From Symbiodinium natans (Eukaryota; Sar; Dinophyceae; Suessiales; Symbiodiniaceae), in the NCBI GenBank assembly GCA_905221605.1, contig CAJNDS010000902.1, positions 525,262 through 589,261 of the forward strand: DNA of 64,000 nt, written 5' to 3'. A model generated the notes under the pieces. The model was given only the letters and a program-made list of their open reading frames with translations, did not search any database and was not told the DNA's origin. Numbering within the stretch: the first letter of the stretch is position 1; each line of letters opens with the position of its first letter. Positions 30,931 to 38,814 of this stretch are shown here, piece by piece. The position numbers and the translations under genes are program-made.

Positions 30931-31281
30931 TCATCCGAATAGCACCTTTCTTACAATTCTTTCTCCTAATTCTGCTTGTCTCCTTTCTTCCGAAAGTCTT
31001 TGACATTTTAAGCTTTTGTAATGCTTACTTCTTATTGTATTTGTTGATAGCAGACTACCACATCTCTCACATTCGTATTCGTGACTGTTACTTTTAAAGT
31101 AATTCTTAAAATAACCTTCTTCTCTATATTTAGCATTCAATCGGTCATTATGAGCTTTCTTCTTCAACTTCCTTTGAGACATTGCTTCATCATTTGATTC
31201 AATTGAGTTCCACATCGCGTCAAACAGGTCTTCATCAATACATAATTTTTCTCCATTTTCTGAAACTAGAAAAGAATTCAT
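30931..31281 (-). CDS. Zinc-finger protein, unknown function
   Basis: 116 residues. Residues about 68-95 hold YECERCGSLLSTNTIRSKHY followed by KSLKC, a C-x2-C ... H ... C type finger similar in style to those of the GIY-YIG proteins and the 33560 gene. The N-terminal part is acidic, the remainder basic. The motif CTTAAAGAAATATTTATA lies upstream at about 31293-31315. Located between the integrase and the structural block. DNA binding is a reasonable inference. Confidence 0.7.
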   Translation of the reverse strand: MNSFLVSENGEKLCIDEDLFDAMWNSIESNDEAMSQRKLKKKAHNDRLNAKYREEGYFKNYFKSNSHEYECERCGSLLSTNTIRSKHYKSLKCQRLSEERRQAELGERIVRKVLFG

Positions 31282-31297
31282 CTATCTTATCTATTAA

Positions 31298-31350
31298 ATA
31301 TAAATATTTCTTTAAGTGATTTTTCTTTTAGGAAAAAATCATTTGAAAGA
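31298..31350. promoter_or_regulatory. Large imperfect inverted repeat with early-type motif
   Basis: AAATATTTCTTTAAGTGATT (left) pairs with AATCATTTGAAAGAAATATT (right) across a short loop with few mismatches. The left arm contains, on the reverse strand, CACTTAAAGAAATATTT, the early motif of the 30931 gene. The hairpin also lies just after the stop of no rightward gene and just before the stop of the 31360 gene, so it could act as both terminator and promoter. Confidence 0.55.
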
Positions 31351-31359
31351 AATATTTAT

Positions 31360-32139
31360 TTATCTACTTCTTCCTGATGAACTCCTTGACCTTATGTATT
31401 CAATAGTCCTTTCGGAACTGGTGACACTAACCGGCGGGGAACTTTGTATATATTCAACTGTTCTATCAGAGGGCACTGAACTTTGAACCGTTTCTGGCGG
31501 GCTGGATTGAACGTATTCGCTCAATGCTCCTTCTTCAACGGGCAAGCGCGCACTTCTTCCAGAACTACGTCTTGAACTTGATGAAGATGACGATGGTTCA
31601 TAAGATTTCTTAACATTCATCGGTAAAGAAGAACTACTCGCTTGGCTTTCTTCTGTTGCTACACGCTCCATATTCTCCTCTTCTTCTTCTCTTTGCTGTC
31701 CTTGTCGTTGCTCTCTCATTCTTCCTAATTCTTCTCTTCCTTCTTCGTATTCGTCATCTCCAAACATACTATCAAACATTCTTCTAATTAAGCTTCTCTC
31801 TTTTTGTTTCTCTTCTTTTCTATCAACTGATTTCTCATTACTTCTTATACTAGATGCTTCACTAACTTCTTCTTTAAATGCTTCTTCTGACGTTCCCATA
31901 CTTTCACTAGCAGAAGAATTTGAAGCTAAATTAAAATCCGTCTGAGTTGCTTTATTTGGATTATCATTATTATTAATATTCATTTTTCGGTCATACTTAC
32001 TCAAATCAAACTCGTCAAAATCAACATCATCAATAAATATACCTTGCTGTGTTCGTGTCTGTCTTTCTGGTAATATCTTTAACCTTCTAGTTCTGGCTTC
32101 CTTTAACATTTGTTCATAAGTAGGGCGAAGTTTAAGCAT
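31360..32139 (-). CDS. Ser-rich structural-block protein with LKLRPTY module
   Basis: 259 residues. The N-terminus MLKLRPTYEQMLKEARTRR then FIDDVDFDEFDLSKYD is a shortened version of the N-terminus of the next gene (32153-33190), so the two share a module (LKLRPTY-x2-M ... VDF). The central part is acidic/Gln-rich. The C-terminal third is Ser-rich with repeated SSPPxxVxSS and TVEYIQSSPP / TIEYIRSRSS units. No enzymatic motif. Adjacent to virion genes and probably a virion or assembly protein; function unknown. Confidence 0.7.
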   Translation of the reverse strand: MLKLRPTYEQMLKEARTRRLKILPERQTRTQQGIFIDDVDFDEFDLSKYDRKMNINNNDNPNKATQTDFNLASNSSASESMGTSEEAFKEEVSEASSIRSNEKSVDRKEEKQKERSLIRRMFDSMFGDDEYEEGREELGRMREQRQGQQREEEEENMERVATEESQASSSSLPMNVKKSYEPSSSSSSSRRSSGRSARLPVEEGALSEYVQSSPPETVQSSVPSDRTVEYIQSSPPVSVTSSERTIEYIRSRSSSGRSR

Positions 32140-32152
32140 TCTATATACTTAT

Positions 32153-33190
32153 TTATAAAATACTTGCTAATGCATCTTGCGCTACTGCGAGAGCTACATC
32201 CTTTGCAACTTCTTTACCAGCATCCAATACAGCACCACCTACCGCCTTGGCACCACTAACGATAGCAGAACCAATGCCTCCACTTGAAGGAGCGCTTTCT
32301 TGATTTGCAGGTTTCTTTTTCATATTCCTTCTCATTTCTCTAAACTTCTTGGCTTCTTTTTTAACGGTCTTACCTGCAAAACCTGACTGTTGCCATTCAT
32401 CAGTTTCTTTCAAGCCTTCAATTATGGAAACTAGATACTGCTTCTTTTTCTGTTCGGTAGGTAGTCTGTCTGTTAGTTCAACCATTTCATCAGAAAGCAA
32501 ACCACGAACAAATAACTGAAACATCAAACCCGTTGATTTAATGTCTTGATTGTTAAGTAAATTATCCGGATTGAAATCACCTACCAAACCAACCTTATTC
32601 ATAAGGTCTCCACCATCTTCTTCTTCTTCTTCTGGTTCTTCATCCGCTCCATCAAGGGGTTCTAGTTCTGGCATTGTATCACTAGCCACATCAGAAGCCA
32701 TTGAATGAACTGGAACGCCTGCGGGCAATGATTGAGAATGGACGTCAGCTAAATCGCTACTGGCACTGCTGACAACCCTTTCTCGCGCTTCTTGCATTCT
32801 CTGATTGTGAGCTTCCATTTCCGCCTGTATTCTGGTTATTTCGTCACTGCTTAACTCTTGACCGTCCAAAAGTTCAACTGCTAATGGTGTATTGAAACCG
32901 CTTGAAGTGGCTGATAAAACGCCCATTGATGAACCTGTTGCCATTGCTCTTTGTCTTAACTGCACTTGTCTCATTTCGTTTTTGACTTTGTCCTCTTCCT
33001 GCTTCTTCAACCCTAGAAAATCAACGTTGTCAAACTGACTTCCGAACTGATTGTTTCTGAATATGGTTGCTCGTCTGTCAATTACGCTTTCAATTGAAGG
33101 TCGCGTAACGTCGCCTTGACTTTCAATCATTCCTATCATTTCGTCATAAGTTGGACGTAATTTTAGTTCAGATTTCAACGTTTTAATCAT
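32153..33190 (-). CDS. Putative minor virion protein with LKLRPTY module and Gly/Ala-rich amphipathic tail
   Basis: 345 residues. Residues 10-17 are LKLRPTYD, followed by an FDNVDFLGL motif near residue 55; both are shared with the preceding gene. A Glu-rich stretch lies around 180-195, then a conserved-looking helical domain (LFVRGLLSDEMVELTDRLPT). The C-terminus is Gly/Ala-rich and amphipathic (SAIVSGAKAVGGAVLDAGKE, VAKDVALAVAQDALASIL), like membrane-active or cement proteins of icosahedral DNA viruses. That comparison is by style only. 13 bp separate it from the 31360 gene. Confidence 0.7.
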   Translation of the reverse strand: MIKTLKSELKLRPTYDEMIGMIESQGDVTRPSIESVIDRRATIFRNNQFGSQFDNVDFLGLKKQEEDKVKNEMRQVQLRQRAMATGSSMGVLSATSSGFNTPLAVELLDGQELSSDEITRIQAEMEAHNQRMQEARERVVSSASSDLADVHSQSLPAGVPVHSMASDVASDTMPELEPLDGADEEPEEEEEDGGDLMNKVGLVGDFNPDNLLNNQDIKSTGLMFQLFVRGLLSDEMVELTDRLPTEQKKKQYLVSIIEGLKETDEWQQSGFAGKTVKKEAKKFREMRRNMKKKPANQESAPSSGGIGSAIVSGAKAVGGAVLDAGKEVAKDVALAVAQDALASIL

Positions 33191-33199
33191 ATTATTAAT

Positions 33200-33520
33200 T
33201 TAGATTATATTTGCTATAATATTTTTTAGGTCGGATTGACGTTTTTCCAGCTCTTCCTTTGTTCTGACCGGCATCATTGGTCTCTCTAACTGTCTATTAA
33301 TACTATCTAGTTCTCCTTGATAAAGGCTCTTCTTCTGATGTTCCACCCAGTCATTCCTTAACCTAATGTTTTTGGCTCTGTTCTCCGCTTCTTCAACTCT
33401 TAACTTCATATCTTGCAACTCCTTTAACCTACTTGCTACACCTATTGAGTCTTCTAAATCGTAATACCTGCTGACTTGGGGTGCGCGCTTAAACTCTGGT
33501 TTACTCTTAAACATACTCAT
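33200..33520 (-). CDS. Coiled-coil structural-block protein
   Basis: 106 residues, mostly helical and charged (VASRLKELQDMKLRVEEAEN, KSLYQGELDSINRQLERP). Start MSMFKSKPEF; an alternative start is M3. The ORF is separated from the 32153 gene by only 9 bp and preceded by the hairpin at 33522-33553. No family recognised. Its position suggests a small virion or scaffold protein. Confidence 0.65.
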   Translation of the reverse strand: MSMFKSKPEFKRAPQVSRYYDLEDSIGVASRLKELQDMKLRVEEAENRAKNIRLRNDWVEHQKKSLYQGELDSINRQLERPMMPVRTKEELEKRQSDLKNIIANII

Positions 33521-33521
33521 T

Positions 33522-33553
33522 ATTAATATTATTTAGATAAAAATAATATTAAT
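33522..33553. terminator. Perfect 13-bp hairpin at gene end
   Basis: ATTAATATTATTT, loop AGATAA, AAATAATATTAAT. It lies 6 bp past the stop codon of the 33560-34189 gene (reverse strand). Confidence 0.7.
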
Positions 33554-33559
33554 ATTCAT

Positions 33560-34189
33560 TCAAAACATACTGCTTTTGAACCTGTTAATTTTTTCAATCT
33601 TTTCCTGTTGCTTGGCTTTCCTAATTTCACTGTAATGCTGTTGTAAAAGTTCTGTTGCTGTTAATTGTTTAGGCGGTGGTGTATCTTGCATTCTAACGGG
33701 CACACTTGGCACACTTGGCACACTTGGCACACTTGGTTTTGCTTCTGGTTTGGTTTCAACAGTTTGTTCAACCTTGGAATATTTAGCTTTCATCTCTTCT
33801 TCAATTTCTTTTCTTAGTTTTTGTTCAACCTTTGACACATAACTTGCCTTCTGCTTATTCACTGGTAATGTTTCTCTTGGTTGTCCCTTACAATATAACG
33901 GATGAGTGTTTCTTAAAGATTTGGGTAACATCTTTTTGTTACAGGCTTCACATTCAACTAACTCAACTACTTTAACTGTTCTGGCTAGTTTCTTTGGTGT
34001 TGCTTTCGGTTTTGCTTTTGCAGTTGGTTCTGTTTCTATGACTTCATTGTTTTCTTTTGTAACGGCTTCTTCATTTTGTTCGGGTTTAACCTCATTATCC
34101 AAAACTTCACTGGCTTCTTCATTAACTTCATTACTAACAACCTCGGGTGCTTCTTCATTTTTAACCTCATCAACCTCTTCACTACTCAT
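33560..34189 (-). CDS. Acidic zinc-finger protein with SVP repeats
   Basis: 209 residues. The N-terminal 60 residues are Glu/Val/Asn-rich and acidic. A finger VECEACNKKMLPKSLRNTHP then LYC (about residues 77-100) has C-x2-C ... H ... C ligands, like fingers seen in giant-virus proteins. A PSVPSVPSVPSVPV repeat (from four 9-bp DNA repeats at about 33700-33735) precedes a Lys-rich helical tail. Function unknown. Its place next to the penton gene suggests a DNA-binding virion or assembly role. Confidence 0.7.
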   Translation of the reverse strand: MSSEEVDEVKNEEAPEVVSNEVNEEASEVLDNEVKPEQNEEAVTKENNEVIETEPTAKAKPKATPKKLARTVKVVELVECEACNKKMLPKSLRNTHPLYCKGQPRETLPVNKQKASYVSKVEQKLRKEIEEEMKAKYSKVEQTVETKPEAKPSVPSVPSVPSVPVRMQDTPPPKQLTATELLQQHYSEIRKAKQQEKIEKINRFKSSMF

Positions 34190-34227
34190 TACTTAATATA
34201 GTATATATTTTTCTAATTAGATAATTT

Positions 34228-35064
34228 TCAGCCCTTAAAAAAGGTTAGGGTAAATGAAATATCCACCTCGTTTAAATTTATGTTTTGATTAAGGTGGTCA
34301 CTACATCTAAAATTCAAGCGACGAAGCATCTTACCGCTCACATCAATATAATCAACACTGCTTAATTCATTATCATTTATGACGCCCAAGTAAGGAACAT
34401 TAACAGGAATTTTTTTGATTATGCTTGAATTGCCTGCCACTGTCAGTTGGTTGAAGTTGCTAATTTCGTTACAGTGTAAATAGACATTTTTAATCGGGAC
34501 TAAATCTACAAAATTTGTTGTATAAGGAGCTACATTGGTATAAGCATCCGTAGCAGGCGTGGTATTACCTAACACACGGTTTATTGATTGTAAGTTATTA
34601 ACATCAACAGGGTCAGAAAAAACATTTGCCACTGGCGCTACTTCACCATCAGTTAGAACAACAAAAATAACAGTTGCATAATTAGAGCTGAACGTATATT
34701 TGTTGGTTGAAGTGTTATAGCTTATTGAATATGTGTTTGGTCTATCACCTGTATCATAAACTAAATTTAAAGCAATCTCTATTGTTTGTGCTAAATCATT
34801 CGCTGTATAGTTGCCTTCTGGAATTGTAATTTTGCGATACGTTATACCTGCTATGACGCCCGGGGGTATGACCTGATGTCTAAAATATAAGTTGTTGTTT
34901 GTGCTGTTTATTGAATACCACGAATGAGGAATGCTCACCTCGTGTATTTGACACAACATATTTTCTTCAAGCTGGACTGTTTCAGGCAAGTCAATTGTAA
35001 ATTCTGATGATGAGCCACTTACTCTATAACTACTGTCAATATATACCTTTTTAAATTTGAGCAT
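34228..35064 (-). CDS. Penton / minor capsid protein
   Basis: 278 residues, typical of Polinton-like virus pentons (single jelly roll). The N-terminus VYIDSSYRVSGSSSEFTIDL then PETVQL followed by QIHEVSIPHSWYSI is the signature style of this family. The remainder is beta-rich (TYSISYNTSTNKYTFSS), ending LNEVDISFTLTFFKG. It would close the five-fold vertices of the capsid built by the MCP. It is transcribed leftwards, divergent from the lipase-like gene across a 41-bp AT-rich gap that must hold both promoters. No early motif is present, consistent with late expression. Confidence 0.8.
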   Translation of the reverse strand: MLKFKKVYIDSSYRVSGSSSEFTIDLPETVQLEENMLCQIHEVSIPHSWYSINSTNNNLYFRHQVIPPGVIAGITYRKITIPEGNYTANDLAQTIEIALNLVYDTGDRPNTYSISYNTSTNKYTFSSNYATVIFVVLTDGEVAPVANVFSDPVDVNNLQSINRVLGNTTPATDAYTNVAPYTTNFVDLVPIKNVYLHCNEISNFNQLTVAGNSSIIKKIPVNVPYLGVINDNELSSVDYIDVSGKMLRRLNFRCSDHLNQNINLNEVDISFTLTFFKG

Positions 35065-35105
35065 TATTATTTAGCCGAGAAAATTAATTTATAAGTTATT
35101 TTATA
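35065..35105. promoter_or_regulatory. Divergent promoter gap (penton / lipase-like)
   Basis: 41 bp between two start codons, with AAAATTAATTTATAAG and TATTTTATA A/T boxes and no CTTAAAGA motif. Probably a late-class bidirectional promoter. Confidence 0.5.
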
Positions 35106-35750
35106 ATGCATAAACATAAAAGAAGAAATGAAGGAATATTATATGAAGCGCCTAACACAAGAAGCAAGATACATAATGAAGTTAAAGAAGAATTAGCGGG
35201 GAATTGGTCTTTTCTCACAGATACCCAAGGGCTTAAACGAGCCTATGAAAGCCCAGACAGGATTTACAGAAACGGTAGTCAGTTATATATTGCTGGAACA
35301 AAAGACCCTATTGATTATCTCGACGATCTCAAATTACCTCTTTACCAGACACGGAATACAAAACGTTATAAAGATGTTGATAAATTTATTAAAGACGGTG
35401 CTATTGAGATAGACGGTGAAAAACATTACGGAATTACTGATATTATTTCACATAGCCTCGGCTCGGCGGTAAGCGCTCAAATAAATGATGATTACGGAAA
35501 TATTTTCAGAACGAGAAGTTATGGCTCGCCTTTTGTTTCAGGTCAGAGACCAGAAGATGTAAATACCAACCTTCGTATAAGAAAAGCCGGAGACCCAGTG
35601 AGCGCTTTTGATGGAGGCAGTTTAACATTAAACAGCAGTTCATTAAACCCCTTTGATAATCATAAATTTGCTGATATTGCTAACGTTCATAATAAGTCTG
35701 GAAATTTACCGATAACACAAGAAGAATTTATGGAACAATTTGAAACTTAA
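35106..35750 (+). CDS. Lipase-like alpha/beta-hydrolase (class 3 type)
   Basis: 214 residues. TDIISHSLGSAVSAQI (about 111-126) carries a lipase-type nucleophile elbow with S117 as likely nucleophile (S-H-S-L-G; the first Gly of GxSxG is Ser here). D163 in KAGDPVSAF and H186 or H195 are candidate acid and base. Upstream residues 65-100 resemble the substrate-lid region of class 3 lipases (GTKDPIDYLDDL). Lipases of this type occur in some Polinton-like viruses and virophages and may help virion entry or release. The altered elbow and short length leave the enzymatic call tentative. Confidence 0.62.
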   Translation: MHKHKRRNEGILYEAPNTRSKIHNEVKEELAGNWSFLTDTQGLKRAYESPDRIYRNGSQLYIAGTKDPIDYLDDLKLPLYQTRNTKRYKDVDKFIKDGAIEIDGEKHYGITDIISHSLGSAVSAQINDDYGNIFRTRSYGSPFVSGQRPEDVNTNLRIRKAGDPVSAFDGGSLTLNSSSLNPFDNHKFADIANVHNKSGNLPITQEEFMEQFET

Positions 35751-35782
35751 TTAAAGAATAAAAAAGAAGAAATAATAATATA

Positions 35783-36406
35783 ATGGATTATAAACACGGA
35801 AAAATTTATAAACTTCTTAATACAATTAATGATGAAGTCTATATAGGTAGCACCTGTTCTAAACTATCTCAAAGAATGGCAAAACACAGATATGATATGA
35901 AGTCATCAAGAAGTTCTCATTATAAGATTTACCAGAGAATGAAAGAGTTGGGAATTGAAAACTTTTATATAGAATTACTATGTGAATGCCCCTGCGACAA
36001 CAAAGAACAACTACAAGCAGTTGAAGGACAATATATAAGACAGTTTGGAACGTTAAACGAAAGAATAGCAGGTAGAAGTAAGCAAGAATATAGGGATTTA
36101 CATAAAGAAGAAAACAAGGAACGATGTAAGAAATATCGTGAAAATAACCCTATCAAGGTTGCAGAAGGTAAGAAGAAATGCTATATACAAAACAAAGAGC
36201 ATTATAAGAAACATCGTCAAGAATATAGACAAAGAGACGAAGTGATTGAAAGGAGAAAAATTAAAGTTGATTGTATTTGTGGTTGTGAAGTAAGAAAGGA
36301 GGACATAAGAAGACATCAACAAACTAAAAAACACCAAGAAGCATTAAAAAATCTAAATAATATAAATAATGTTCCATTACAAAACAACAACTTACGAGAA
36401 GATTGA
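35783..36406 (+). CDS. GIY-YIG nuclease with C-terminal zinc finger (copy 1)
   Basis: 207 residues. GIY-YIG core at the N-terminus: KIY at 7-9, YIG at 20-22, R31 and catalytic E81 (AVEGQYI). A Lys-rich linker with repeated NKEHYKKHRQEY-type units follows, then a finger VDCICGCEVRKEDIRRHQQT then KKHQ. It is probably a free-standing homing endonuclease that cleaves rival genomes near the MCP region. TTAAAGAATAAAAAAG lies upstream, related to the early motif. Its 3' end overlaps the 64-codon ORF at 36369 by 38 bp. Confidence 0.93.
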   Translation: MDYKHGKIYKLLNTINDEVYIGSTCSKLSQRMAKHRYDMKSSRSSHYKIYQRMKELGIENFYIELLCECPCDNKEQLQAVEGQYIRQFGTLNERIAGRSKQEYRDLHKEENKERCKKYRENNPIKVAEGKKKCYIQNKEHYKKHRQEYRQRDEVIERRKIKVDCICGCEVRKEDIRRHQQTKKHQEALKNLNNINNVPLQNNNLRED

Positions 36407-36563
36407 AAAACAGAAACCAGAGAAGAAATTCAAACAGAACAGCTATGAAGAAATAAGGAAGTTAGTTGAAGAAAATGACGTTGAAAGACAAGAAATAAAT
36501 AGTATTGTTAAGAAGAAGAAGAATATAAAAGAAAATACATATAATTTTAAATTATTTGATTAA
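36369..36563 (+). CDS. Small Lys/Glu-rich protein overlapping the GIY-YIG gene
   Basis: 64 residues, MFHYKTTTYEKIEKQKPEKK at the start, highly charged. It overlaps the nuclease gene in another frame by 38 bp, then continues alone for about 155 bp with no rival ORF. A perfect 12-bp hairpin (36559-36587) begins at its stop codon, the arrangement seen at other gene ends, which supports a real gene. Function unknown. Confidence 0.5.
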   Translation: MFHYKTTTYEKIEKQKPEKKFKQNSYEEIRKLVEENDVERQEINSIVKKKKNIKENTYNFKLFD

Positions 36564-36587
36564 ATATAATTATAAATTATATTTAAT
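36559..36587. terminator. Perfect 12-bp hairpin before the capsid gene
   Basis: ATTAAATATAAT, loop TATAA, ATTATATTTAAT. It overlaps the TAA of the 36369 ORF and lies 28 bp upstream of the MCP start. Confidence 0.65.
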
Positions 36588-36615
36588 TAAATTTTCTAGT
36601 GTTTTATATATAGTT

Positions 36616-38040
36616 ATGGTTGAACAATTTAGCCCAGAAGATATTCTAGTTGATAACCTTTCATTCAAATTAAACAAAGGAGCTAGTTACATTACTGACA
36701 GAAGAAGCGTAAGATTTTACCCATCAGGTTCTAACGTGTATAGACCAACATCGGGAAACCGAGTATTAAAATTTTCACTAAATGCAGAAGACAACGGATG
36801 GTTAGACCCTCAATCGGTTCGTGTATTCTTTACAGTTCAAAATTTAGACCAAGACCTTAACCGAAAATTACGACCATTAGCACCACCTTATTCCTTTTTC
36901 AGACGTATGCGAATTATTGCCGGTAATCAAGTTGTTGAAGATTTTGATAATTACAACCGTGTTCATCAAATGTTTTCTAAACTAATGTCACAAGGAGCGC
37001 GAAAAGATGAAGCCAATGAAGGTTTCGGTTATAGATATGATGATGAAGTGAAAACACTAGTTAATAATGTTGGTGCTGATTTACAATATGAAGTGAATGC
37101 AGTGAATTGCCCTGGTTTTAAGAATCAGATGACGGTAGGATTTAAACCATTATGCGGTTTATTTTCACAGTTTAAGTATTTACCTTTAAAATATACGGGC
37201 AACCTAACGATTGAATTAGAGTTGGTGAATAACGACATTGATTGTATCATTAATCCAGATGACAACACAGAAGCAAACGCAATAGGAGACCGTTTTACAA
37301 GTGATGTAGCACTTCCAGCTGGTAATGCTTCAAACACTTCAAAACTGTTTGAACTTAACAACGCCTTCGTTTCGTGCGATATTTGCACTCTTGATAATAA
37401 TTTAAATAATGAATATGTCAAGCATTTATTAGAAGGTAAAGGATTGCCAATTACTTATACCACATATATTACACAATCTCAATCAGTAGCAGGTTATTCG
37501 GACATCAGCGTTCCAGTTATTCGTTCCGTTTCTAAACTAGTTGCTTCGTTTATCACCTTTTATAGAGACGATGACCCTAGCCTTGGTTATGAATATGCTA
37601 ATAAGCGCTTCTGTCGGTTTTATCATCCTCATCAGTCTCACGACTCTACCGTGGAAGGAATTTATGACATCAATAAAGATTTAGAGTTCCAAATTCAATT
37701 AGGTTCAAAACTGTATCCAGAATATCCTTGCAATTCACTAACTCAATGCTTTTATCATCTACGAAAAGCATTAAATCTTCCAGTGTTTCATCAACATAGC
37801 ATTTCAATAGATTTTAAACAATATCGTGACCGCCAATTTATTTTTGGATTTTCATTTGAGAAAGTTCCAGATAGTAGCTATACGGGTATTAACACAAGAG
37901 CCGGACAACAAATGCTTATAAGAATGAAGAGTGCAGGAGCACAAATTCCAGTAGATGATATGCCGGATGAGCTTTTTGTCACGCTATTATCAGAACAGAT
38001 ACTTGAAATACGTGACTTAGGGTTAAAAGTATTTGATTAA
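36616..38040 (+). CDS. Major capsid protein, double jelly roll
   Basis: 474 residues from the chosen start MVEQFSPEDILVDN. An in-frame upstream ATG at 36556 would add 20 residues, but these are encoded by AT-rich hairpin DNA and are unlikely. The sequence has the Polinton-like MCP style: SYITDRRSVRFYPSGSNVYR, GNRVLKFSLNAEDNGWLDP, VRVFFTVQNLD and, near the end, HQHSISIDFKQYRDRQFIFG. It would form the pseudo-hexameric trimers of a T-number capsid. It is flanked by GIY-YIG genes on both sides. The upstream region has TTTTCTAGTG and TTTATATATAG, with no early motif. Confidence 0.93.
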   Translation: MVEQFSPEDILVDNLSFKLNKGASYITDRRSVRFYPSGSNVYRPTSGNRVLKFSLNAEDNGWLDPQSVRVFFTVQNLDQDLNRKLRPLAPPYSFFRRMRIIAGNQVVEDFDNYNRVHQMFSKLMSQGARKDEANEGFGYRYDDEVKTLVNNVGADLQYEVNAVNCPGFKNQMTVGFKPLCGLFSQFKYLPLKYTGNLTIELELVNNDIDCIINPDDNTEANAIGDRFTSDVALPAGNASNTSKLFELNNAFVSCDICTLDNNLNNEYVKHLLEGKGLPITYTTYITQSQSVAGYSDISVPVIRSVSKLVASFITFYRDDDPSLGYEYANKRFCRFYHPHQSHDSTVEGIYDINKDLEFQIQLGSKLYPEYPCNSLTQCFYHLRKALNLPVFHQHSISIDFKQYRDRQFIFGFSFEKVPDSSYTGINTRAGQQMLIRMKSAGAQIPVDDMPDELFVTLLSEQILEIRDLGLKVFD

Positions 38041-38049
38041 AAAAGAGTA

Positions 38050-38089
38050 AAAACGCTTAAAGAAGAGTTATGTATAGTAAATAGTGATA
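38050..38089 (+). promoter_or_regulatory. Early-type motif upstream of GIY-YIG copy 2
   Basis: CGCTTAAAGAAGAGTTATG then TATAGTAAATAG, ending just before the ATG at 38090. It matches the CTTAAAGA core of the left-block promoters. Confidence 0.55.
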
Positions 38090-38779
38090 ATGAGCCGTGA
38101 TTATAAGAGCGGAAAAATTTACTGTATTAGAAATAATATAACTGATGATGTATATGTCGGAAGTAGCTGTGAAAAATACTTGTCTAAAAGATGGGTGAAG
38201 CATAAATCAAGTATGAACAATGAAAGAGATAAAGCTACACCGTTGTATCAGAAAATGAATGAGTTAGGTGTAGAAAGTTTTTACATAGAGTTACTTGAAA
38301 ATTACCCTTGTGAAAATAGCGATCAGCTAAGAGCAAGAGAAGGGCATTATATAAGAGAAATGGCAACATTAAACAAACGAGTAGAAACGAGAACAAAAAA
38401 AGAATACAAAGAAGACAATAAAGATTATTTCAAAGAATATGATAAAAGGTATTACCAAGACCACAAGGAAGACCACAACCAGAAAAGTAAGCAATGGTAT
38501 GAAAACAACAAAGACAAAGCAAAAGAGCAAAGAAAAGAACGGTATGAAAACAATAAAGAAACAGTCCTTGAACAAAACAAGAAATGGAGAGATGAACACA
38601 AAGAAGAACAAAAAGATTATTTCAAAAAACATCGTGAAGAGAACAAGGATAAAATTAAAGCACGAGCAAGTGAAGTTATAGAATGTGAATGTGGTTTTAC
38701 ATATACCAGACAACATAAATCAAGACATTACAAAACTCAACGACACCAAGCATATCTTCATCAACAAAATGAAAATTAA
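38090..38779 (+). CDS. GIY-YIG nuclease with long Lys-rich linker and zinc finger (copy 2)
   Basis: 229 residues from ATG 38090; an upstream in-frame GTG at 38084 is not needed. Core: KIY 9-11, YVG 22-24, R34 and catalytic E84 (RAREGHYI). The linker is longer than in copy 1, with about seven KxxYxxNKxxxxEQxKxW-type units of charged helix. It ends in a finger ECECGFTYTRQHKSRHYKTQ then RHQ. A homing-type endonuclease located immediately downstream of the MCP. Copies 1 and 2 bracket the capsid gene, so gene conversion of that region into rival genomes is the expected outcome. Confidence 0.93.
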   Translation: MSRDYKSGKIYCIRNNITDDVYVGSSCEKYLSKRWVKHKSSMNNERDKATPLYQKMNELGVESFYIELLENYPCENSDQLRAREGHYIREMATLNKRVETRTKKEYKEDNKDYFKEYDKRYYQDHKEDHNQKSKQWYENNKDKAKEQRKERYENNKETVLEQNKKWRDEHKEEQKDYFKKHREENKDKIKARASEVIECECGFTYTRQHKSRHYKTQRHQAYLHQQNEN

Positions 38780-38785
38780 ACATTC

Positions 38786-38812
38786 TAATAATAATTTATC
38801 TAATTATTATTA
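38786..38812. terminator. Perfect 11-bp hairpin at gene end
   Basis: TAATAATAATT, loop TATCT, AATTATTATTA. It lies 6 bp after the stop of GIY-YIG copy 2 and 2 bp before the fibre start codon. Confidence 0.7.
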
Positions 38813-38814
38813 TA

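Noticed and set aside
36556-36615. Upstream in-frame ATG for the MCP
   Set aside because: It would begin inside the hairpin and AT-rich promoter gap; MVEQFSPED at 36616 fits family N-termini better.
38084-38089. Upstream in-frame GTG start for GIY-YIG copy 2
   Set aside because: A normal ATG follows two codons later at 38090, and GTG starts are not expected in a eukaryotic virus.
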